This document shows, in pieces, positions 57,735 through 64,000 of a stretch of DNA of 64,000 bases; the first letter of the stretch is position 1, and each line of letters starts with the position of its first letter. Where the stretch lies: NCBI GenBank assembly GCA_029204045.2, contig CM055067.1, forward strand, positions 28,780,838-28,844,837, given 5' to 3'. The notes below the pieces were generated by a model, which saw only the letters and a program-made list of their open reading frames with translations, had not been told where the DNA came from and searched no databases. Source of the stretch: Tillandsia leiboldiana. Lineage: Eukaryota; Streptophyta; Magnoliopsida; Poales; Bromeliaceae. The position numbers were made by a program, and so were the translations under genes.

Positions 57735-58540
57735 TGCTCGAGTTTTGCGGGCGTTTTGGGCGCGCCTCGTTTTGCGTGCCGCTCGTGGGAGACATGCGCC
57801 GTTTTGCGTGCGGACTCGACAAACGCGCACTGTTTTGAGTGCAAACTCGAAAGGCGCGCACCGTTTTACGTGCACCGTTTTGCGTGCCGATACAAGGTAT
57901 GTGCTCCGTTTTGCGCGCAGGTTGGACTAACGGGCACGGTTTTTCGAGCAGACTCTAATAGTACGTCTCGTTTTACGTGCAGGGTCGGAATAATATGCAC
58001 CGTTTTGCGTGCGACCCTACAGTCAAATGTGCACCATTTTGCGTGCAGTTTCGAGGTACGTGCTCCGTTTCGCGTGCCGTTCGTGTTGCCGCGCATCGTT
58101 TTGCGTGTGGGTCCTAACAATGTATTCTGTGTGGCGTTCAGGACCGGATGAAAATGCACCGTTTTGCGTGCAACCCCACAGTCAGATGTGCACCGTTTTG
58201 CGTGCAGTTTCGAGGTACGTGCACCGTTTCGCGTGCGATTCGTGTTAACGTGCACCGTTTCGCGTGCCGGTTCTAACGATACACCTTGTGTTGCGAACAG
58301 GACTGGATGAAGGTGCATCGTTCCGCGTGCACCCTTACAGTGGAGCGTGCACCGTTTTGCATGCCAATTTGAGGTATGTGCTCCGTTTCGCGTGCAGGTC
58401 GCGTCGTCGCGCACCGTTTAGCGTGCCGTCACTAATGGTGTATACACCGTTTTACGTACAGGGCAAGAGAGATCGTGCATTGTTTTGCGTGCAGCCTTAA
58501 GAGAAGCATGCTCCGTTTTGCGTGCGGGCTCGAGGTACAA
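57735..58540. repeat. 159-bp higher-order repeat of five about 32-bp subunits
   Basis: About 25 copies of a CACCGTTTTGCGTGC-like motif. In the clearest stretch, subunits start at 58157, 58191, 58222, 58253, 58283 and 58316 (34+31+31+30+33 = 159), then 58350. A second marker (TTCGAGGTAC-like) recurs at 57888, 58047, 58206, 58365 and about 58525. Because 159 is divisible by 3, long frames (for example 57866-58414 minus) stay open by chance. Confidence 0.85.
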
Positions 58541-61226
58541 AGTGGAGCCGCATGGGGGCCAATTGCAAGTGTCTACAAGCAATTGGCAGAATAGTGATCA
58601 AGTGTGGAGATATGAAAGGAATTCCGGGTACTCCACAAGGTGGGGAATTCTGCCGAAATTGGGTGACCTCTCCCCTTGCTCCTTTGCTTTTCGATTCGAA
58701 GCATGATAGTAGCCTGTTAGAGGCGTTAGGTAATTATGATTATGATTGCCTGTGTAATTGGAATCAGATGATAAAAGTGCAACTGTTGGTTGCCAGAGAT
58801 AGATGATAAATGTGCATGTGCGAAAGTACACAGATAAAAGTGCAACTGTTGGTTGCCAAAGATAAAGGATAAATTTGCATGCCTAGAGGATAAATGTTAT
58901 TTTATGATGAATGTGAAAATAACTGCATGCATGAATGTGATTAGCCTTTATGATTGTGATCATGTTAGGGTATGACCCTAGGAATCATGTGACATAAGGA
59001 AAGGGAACATGTTGGTAGTAAGACTAGGAGAAAACCTAGTTTCAGGGTTCACTGAGTGACATCAAAACTTAGGAGATTATCCTAGGATTGGACGAGTGGC
59101 ATGGTCTTAGGTGATGACCTAAGGACACTGGATAGAGTGATCAACATAGAGTCAAGGAACTCTAGGATGAGTATAATATGGAACTTAGGTAAAGGGAACC
59201 TAAAGTGATCCAGAGGAGTTAAACTCAGAGACAAGGAATTAGAGTCAGAGTAACCCTAAGTTAAAAGTGAAATCACAAATAGAGTCAAGTGAACTCTAGG
59301 ACTCAGTGAGGAATCAGGGAAGTGGGACAGGACCCCAAAGTTAAAGAATTAAACAAATATAACCCTAGAGAGTCATAGGGTGTCTGGGCAAATGGACAAT
59401 AACTTCAACCTCAATTGGAAGTTAAATGAAATGAAAGAGAAATGTGTAAAGGGGTCCAGGAGACTCTAGTTACCCGTGAGACAGGACCTAGGGTAAGGAA
59501 TGAAAAACTTGGTTAATAAGCAAGACAAGCAAATCGCTCAAGATAGAGCTAAAATTTGGTTAATAAGCAAGACAAGCAAATTGCTTAAGATAAAGAGAAT
59601 GTAAATGACGCCTTCGAATTTGAGACTCGTCAAGTGGAGCAGGACTCCCTGGGCAGTGACCCGTCGAGCGAGGTACTTTCGGAAGGCTTAAAGTGAAAGC
59701 AAAGAGCTAGATGCTCAAAGGAAAGAATGATAGTAATTGCCAGTGGCAACATGAGCTTAAGGCTCGAGTGAACAAGAAAAGCGAAGCAAGTGTTCAAAAG
59801 CAAAGAGGCTAAGAACTAAAGTAAAAAGAACAGAAAAGAAAGAGAACATAAAGATCCTCGGTGGAGCCAACCCAGGCTGGAGGTACGGGCAGTTAATCCC
59901 TCTCCCGGGCAGTGGCCCGTTCGGGACGCTTCAGCCGTAGGACGAATTATCTAAAATATAAAGATAATAAAACGGGCGTGCCTTCGAAGGTTGAAATGTG
60001 GTTCTGCGGGACGTAAAGGGCTTGCCCTCTCCCCGGGCGCATCAGGATCGGACGCAGGGAAGCCCCCTCCCTCCGATAGCGGTGGCCCGAAGAACACATT
60101 TACTTCGTAGGACGGGGTAACACTTACGGGTGTTATCGGCAACCTCAGAAACCTTATCTTGTGGTAGCAGGACTACCGGGCTCGGGCCCGTTGGATAAGA
60201 ATGTCTGGGGGTTAACTTGAACTAAAGCACCTGAATCTAAAGAATAAAGAAAAAATAGAGTGGCCAAGGTGGCCGGGTTAGTTTACCCTGTGTACAGCGG
60301 CATAGTGGCCGAGTTGGTGCTTAGTAGCCTAGTGCGGCTAGTCAGAGTAGTGCTGGGACGATGAGTACACACAGATAGTGTAGTGATCATGTATATTGCA
60401 TAGCCGCATTTTGATATTGAGGTTTTAGTTTCCTAGCACTATTGTTATTGCTTCCATTGGACCAAGTGGTGTAGGACACTTTTTCTCGGTGGTTGAACCC
60501 ACTGGGAACTCGCTCGTAAGTTCTCACACCCCTTGGGTGCACCCCCCCCACAGGTTCAGGTATGGATGCAGCGTTCGCGGCGGTTCAGCGGCAGACGGCG
60601 AGGTATACGACAGGGGCAAGGGCCCAGCAGCATAGAGACCTAGAGGATCTAGCAGAGGTACCCCTTTTATATGTTTCTTGAGTGAACCTTGTACGGTGAG
60701 GAATTTATGTAAAGGCATTGTAATATTATGTAATTGTAAGTTAAGAGATGTAACATGTAATAAAGTTATTATGGTTCATTCTTATCCTGCTTTCATATCG
60801 GCTTAAACCATTTGTTTATTGAATGGATGTTTTAAATTAGTAGTGATCTTACTCTGATATTATATCTCATCATAAGCATTGTTTTGATTCGAGATGGATG
60901 TTACCGTTCCTTTCGGGTAGCGTGAGGTCGTGCCCGGATGGCGGGTCTGTTGGCGTGCCCGAACCGTACAAATTGTCGGTCCCGGGTCGTGACATGAAGA
61001 CTCAGAGAAGATTCAACAATAGCTCAAGTTGACACTAAGTGTTTTGAGTCTTGAAGATTGAAGATGAAGAATTGTGGATCAATTACATCAATCTCAAGAA
61101 GAAAGAATTCAAAAGGATCAGGTATGTTTAACTAAATAATTTTGGTGATCCGAATACTTTCTTATAGTGCAGAAACACTTGGATGAATTTTTAATTGCAT
61201 AAAAATCAAAAACTGGACATGGTATA

Positions 61227-61802
61227 TGTGACACCCCCGGAATTTGGATTAGTCCTATATATAAATGATATAATAGGACTAAATCTCTTAACCCGGCTAT
61301 AGCATTTTGGATGGTAGCAAGATCCAAGAGGTTATGAGAGTTAAGTGTGCTAGAGCTAGAGTAGTTCTAGGATGGGTGACCCCCTGGGAAGTGGGGCGTC
61401 ACAGTTGGTATCAGAGCCATTCACCAGCCGGAAATGTGAGATAAGTCTCGACTGAGCCAGGGTTATATAGCGGGTAGAGCGAGGCTCCCCGGCTAATGAC
61501 CGTTGTGGGTGGAGTGCAGCTCCCCACAAGGTCGACTAAGGCTAGGGAGACGAGTCTCACATCGCCTGGTGCTTGTGAGTGTGCTTGAGCCTGACGTGGA
61601 CGTCAGGGCTTAAAGGGGGGAAGAATGTGACACCCCCGGAATTTGGATTAGTCCTATATATAAATGATATAATAGGACTAAATCTCTTAACCCGGCTATA
61701 GCATTTTGGATGGTAGCAAGATCCAAGAGGTTATGAGAGTTAAACGTGCTAGAGCTAGAGTAGTTCTAGGATGGGTGACCCCCTGGGAAGTGGGGCGTCA
61801 CA
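61227..61802 (+). mobile_element. Cassandra-type TRIM retrotransposon, 576 bp
   Basis: Two 177-bp LTRs (61227-61403 and 61626-61802; TGTGACACCC to GGCGTCACA) differ at about two bases. The PBS TGGTATCAGAGCC is at 61406-61418 and the polypurine tract AAAGGGGGGAAGAA just before 61626. Target duplications are GTATA (61222-61226) and ATATA (61803-61807), one base different. There is no coding capacity. Each LTR carries a 5S rRNA-derived segment, which defines the Cassandra family. It must borrow all proteins. Confidence 0.9.
61321..61392 (+). promoter_or_regulatory. 5S rRNA-derived segment in Cassandra LTR (Pol III promoter-like)
   Basis: Matches the second half of plant 5S rRNA. A box A-like stretch (AGTTAAGTGTGC) is at 61339-61361, the intermediate element region at 61362-61369, and box C at 61370-61392 (GGATGGGTGACC, then CCTGGGAAGT, one base off the 5S gene). 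The same segment is at 61720-61791 in the second LTR. The first half of 5S is absent, so this is not a 5S gene. Confidence 0.85.
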
Positions 61803-62350
61803 ATATATGTTCAGGATCCGGAACAGGGGACTACAGTCCGGACCCCGAACGTTGGTTGGTTCATGCACAAATCCAGTCCTGAACATCCCTGTTTCGTTCC
61901 GGACCCCGAACGTGGATTTTGCTGAAATCGCATGAACAATCCGGACCGTAGGATTTCGTTCCGGACCCCGAACCTTGTTTTTTCAGGAATTCTCTGAAAA
62001 GCAACGACTGTCCTGAACGAGCCTAATCCAGTCCGGACCGTCGTGCGGGAAAAATTCTGTTAAGTCAGTTTTTGATGCTTATCTCTTTCCAAAGGTTTCT
62101 AACCTATAAATAGACACTTAGGGTTTCTCAAGAACTACCGAAAAATTTCAGAAACACTCGTGAGCAACCCTAGAGGCTGGTTTTTACCGTTCTTCTCTTT
62201 AGCCTCTTTTAGGTCAATTCGACGGTTCTTCCAAGATCTATCTTTTGTCGAATTGATCTAGTCTTTGCTTAGAGATTCCTTCTACGGTTCCTCAATGATA
62301 ATCTAAGCAAAGGATCACCATCGAAGCCAATATTCTTACCGGCTGAGTTT

Positions 62351-62454
62351 GCGTCGTGGATTCGACGTGGCATCGTGGATTCGGTGTGCTGAAGGCGTTT
62401 CGTGGATTCGAAACGTGTGCTCGTGGATTCGAGTGGCGTTCGTGGATTCGAACG
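62351..62454 (+). other. Array of five small hairpins, plus-strand copy (element D)
   Basis: Five CGTGGATTCG cores, here on plus because D is on plus. Arms include GCGTCG/CGACGT, GCATCG/CGGTGT, CGTTTCG/CGAAACG, TGCTCG/CGAGTG and GCGTTCG/CGAACGT. The fourth hairpin is absent from A-type LTRs. The third pairs without wobble here, where A1 has U-G. Confidence 0.72.
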
Positions 62455-62765
62455 TGTGCAGTGGACGTGCAATCGGTGGAGCACAAGATCCGAAGAAGTT
62501 GAAGGAGGGGTTTGAGTCCGTGGAGTCGGTAATCACCTTGTTATTCTTCTATTCTTAGTGGATTGTTATTGCGTGTTGGTCCCGTGGTTTTTCTCCTGGA
62601 TTGGAGTTTCCACGTAAATCTCAGTGTGCTGTTTTTATTTTCCGCATTGGTTTTTATTTTGCACTGAGATTTGTTTTTAAGTATTACACCTATTCACCCC
62701 CCCCACTAGTTGTTTGATAGTACCTATTTAGATCCTTGTGGATCCTTCATATATAAAAACCTACA

Positions 62766-63512
62766 GAACTGACGTACTTTCTTGGATTGCAAGTGAAACA
62801 AAGTGAAGAAGGCATCCATCTGTGCCAATCCAAGTATGCAAAAGTGTTGGTCATGAAGTTTGGATTAGAAAGCTCTAAAGACTTTTCGACTCCAATGGGA
62901 ACTAGCAATAAGGGATTAGGAAGTGAATCTCTTAGTGAAAGTGTAGACAAGAAGCTTTATCGCAGCATGATTGGAAGTCTACTCTATTTCACGGCTAGTC
63001 GCCCGGATATATCCTTTAGTGTTGGGATCTACGCGAGATATCAATCAGCACCAAAGGAGGTTCACCTGAAAGCGGTGAAAAGGATCATCCGGTATATCAA
63101 AGGTACACTTAATTTCGGAATTTGGTATCCTATGGGAACAACTCTTGATATTATAGGATACTCAGATGCCGATTGGGCAGGATCAGTGGATGATCGGAAG
63201 AGTACGAGTGGTGCATGTTTTTATCTTGGCCATTGTCTTGTTGCATGGCATAGTAAAAAGCAAAACTGCATTGCACTCTCGACTGCCGAAGCGGAATATA
63301 TTTCAGCGGGTAGTTGTTCAACCCAACTCATTTGGATGAAAAGCATGTTGAGCGACTTCCGAATTCCTGCGGCTTCGGTAACTATTCTCTGTGACAACTA
63401 TTCTCTGTGACAACACTAGTGCTATAAATATTTCTAAAAACCCTGTGTTGCACTCAAGAACTAAACACATTAAACTTAGATATCATTTTCTAAGAGAGTT
63501 AGTTGAATCAAG
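62766..63512 (+). pseudogene. Ty1/copia RT C-terminus and RNase H
   Basis: Frame ELTYFLGLQVKQ, then YRSMIGSLLYFTASRPDISF (end of RT), YSDADWAGSVDDRKSTSG and STAEAEYISAG (RNase H acidic active-site motifs), and after a break NISKNPVLHSRTKHIKLRYH. A 16-bp tandem duplication (CTATTCTCTGTGACAA, about 63383-63414) shifts the frame. The gene is cut on the left by element D and on the right by a gypsy LTR at 63513. It belongs to an autonomous copia element, possibly but not demonstrably a relative of the gag-only family. Confidence 0.92.
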
Positions 63513-64000
63513 TGTCACGCCCCGAGGTCGAAACTGCGACCCGGGCTCGCCAACAGATCCGCCACCTATGCCAAACCCCGCATAGGCGAAGCGTCCTACC
63601 TGCAAGAAAAGTACTACAACTAACAGATATCAGAGCTATAAATGAAAATCTGCTGTATAATTAAAATCAACCACTATACAACTGGAAATAATACAACAAC
63701 GTCCACCTCCCAAAAATAATAATCGTACAATATCCTCAGATACAAGACTCATAGCTCAATAGGGAGGTATCTCCAATAAAAACATCAGTGTACAGGCTCT
63801 CAATACAAATAAAATCCTTACTACATCAGTCTCTCAAAAGAGGAAAATCAAACAACTAATCTACTGAAGCTCTCCTCTGAAGGGGTACCGCTACTCTCCA
63901 AACGTGGGTAGGGATCTAGCTCGCGACTCCCTCGCCTCGATCATCAACCGCAGAATCAGCAACACCCGCTAAGACTCTGCAAAACAAAGGAGAGGAAGGA
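63513..64000 (-). mobile_element. Ty3/gypsy LTR end, truncated by window edge
   Basis: Starts in plus TGTCACGCCCCGAGGTCG and continues with the CAACAGATCCGCC and GATATCAGAGCT blocks seen at 49059 and at the window's left edge. It is inserted in the copia RNase H; the possible TSD is TCAAG (63508-63512), its partner outside the window. Confidence 0.85.

Larger units (their letters stand above)
56144..60994 (+). mobile_element. Ty3/gypsy solo LTR, 4851 bp, TSD TGAAG
   Basis: Starts TGTAGTGAACCGG and ends GGGTCGTGACA, with perfect duplications TGAAG at 56139-56143 and 60995-60999. There is no PBS, interior or second LTR, so it is a solo LTR left by LTR-LTR recombination. It contains GGGCGCCCG palindromes (about 56600-56640), a 20-bp repeat (56770-56891), CACGTG boxes (56934-57280), a TATA box (57421-57430), a 159-bp higher-order repeat (about 57735-58540) and the shared hairpin (60504-60510/60519-60525). 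The stretch 58550-60480 is non-coding AG-rich LTR sequence. Confidence 0.92.
53169..62765 (+). mobile_element. Gag-only element D, 3' half, plus strand, with nested inserts
   Basis: Gag remainder (53169-54503), interior (to 56062), a polypurine tract, then a B-type LTR from 56063 to 62765. Removing the solo LTR (56144-60994 plus one TSD) and the Cassandra element (61227-61802 plus one TSD) leaves an LTR of about 1266 bp, matching the 1248 bp of LTR B. The 5' half is absent. D lies in copia pol, whose sequence resumes at 62766. Confidence 0.85.
60995..62765 (+). repeat. Remainder of D 3' LTR (B type) with TATA box and leader
   Basis: Continues the LTR after the solo insertion. The palindrome zone is about 61812-62045, with two boxes mutated CCGG to CCTG. 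The TATA box CTATAAATAG is at 62104-62113 and the hairpin array at 62351-62454. The LTR ends AAAACCTACA at 62765. A Cassandra element sits at 61227-61802. Confidence 0.85.

Noticed and set aside
57866..58414. 182-codon minus-strand ORF as a Cys/His-rich repeat protein
   Set aside because: The 159-bp repeat period is divisible by three, so frames stay open by chance. Opposite-strand frames are equally open.
46021..58540. Common origin of the two 159-bp repeats (46021-46440 and 57735-58540)
   Set aside because: They share only the period. Sequence and internal structure differ, one in U3 and one downstream of the TATA box.
61321..61392. 5S rRNA gene
   Set aside because: Only the second half of 5S is present, and it lies inside duplicated LTRs with TSD, PBS and PPT.

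Overview
This window looks like heterochromatic nuclear DNA from a flowering plant. It is almost entirely LTR retrotransposon sequence in nested layers, and I found no host gene, no tRNA gene and no CRISPR array. The plant call rests on initiator-Met tRNA primer-binding sites, 3.4-4.9 kb Ty3/gypsy LTRs, a Sirevirus-like Ty1/copia gag family with multiple polypurine tracts, and a Cassandra-type miniature element whose LTRs carry a 5S rRNA-derived segment. I cannot name the species.

Layout. 1-12228 is a minus-strand gypsy element (G1). A complete 6.4 kb gag-only copia-like element (A1, 3735-10176, TSD CTCCT) is inserted in its reverse transcriptase, and a related element (B) in its gag. A 100-N gap (13956-14055) follows. 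14056-25602 then repeats 2491-13955 almost base for base, including the same insertion, the same TSD and the same LTR-specific variants; small indels concentrate at the gap. This is most simply two overlapping contig ends left unmerged. 26540-37926 is a tandem LTR-internal-LTR-internal-LTR array of the same gag-only family (C), with one almost intact 632-residue gag. 37927-42812 is the 3' end of a plus-strand gypsy element with a 4.2 kb LTR. After a second 100-N gap (43136-43235) come a piece of a Sirevirus-like LTR, a gypsy LTR (to 46641) joined directly to a gag-protease remnant (46642-48757), a primer-binding site and a 3.4 kb gypsy LTR (to 52467), all on minus. 52468-53168 is the end of a plus-strand gypsy LTR lying in the gag of a plus-strand gag-only element (D, 53169-62765). 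D's 3' LTR holds a 4.85 kb gypsy solo LTR (TSD TGAAG) and a 576-bp Cassandra element. D's outer end abuts a copia RT/RNase H remnant (62766-63512), which is cut in turn by another gypsy LTR (63513-64000).

How it works together. The gag-only elements have LTRs, PBS, PPT and a two-zinc-knuckle Gag but no protease, integrase, RT or RNase H. They must depend on a partner element for reverse transcription and integration (TR-GAG-like, Sirevirus lineage by inference). Their transcribed LTR leader holds four or five small hairpins that share one constant core while the flanking stems vary and keep pairing. The G-U wobbles fit only the sense strand. This is the most interesting candidate signal here, possibly a packaging, dimerisation or Gag-binding element. 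Their U3 holds four pairs of self-complementary CCGG-centred boxes about two helical turns apart; the box sequence has switched at seven of eight positions between two subfamilies. Gypsy LTRs show their own patterns: G-box plus CCAAT modules, a shared hairpin near the 3' end of five divergent LTRs, and large internal tandem repeats.
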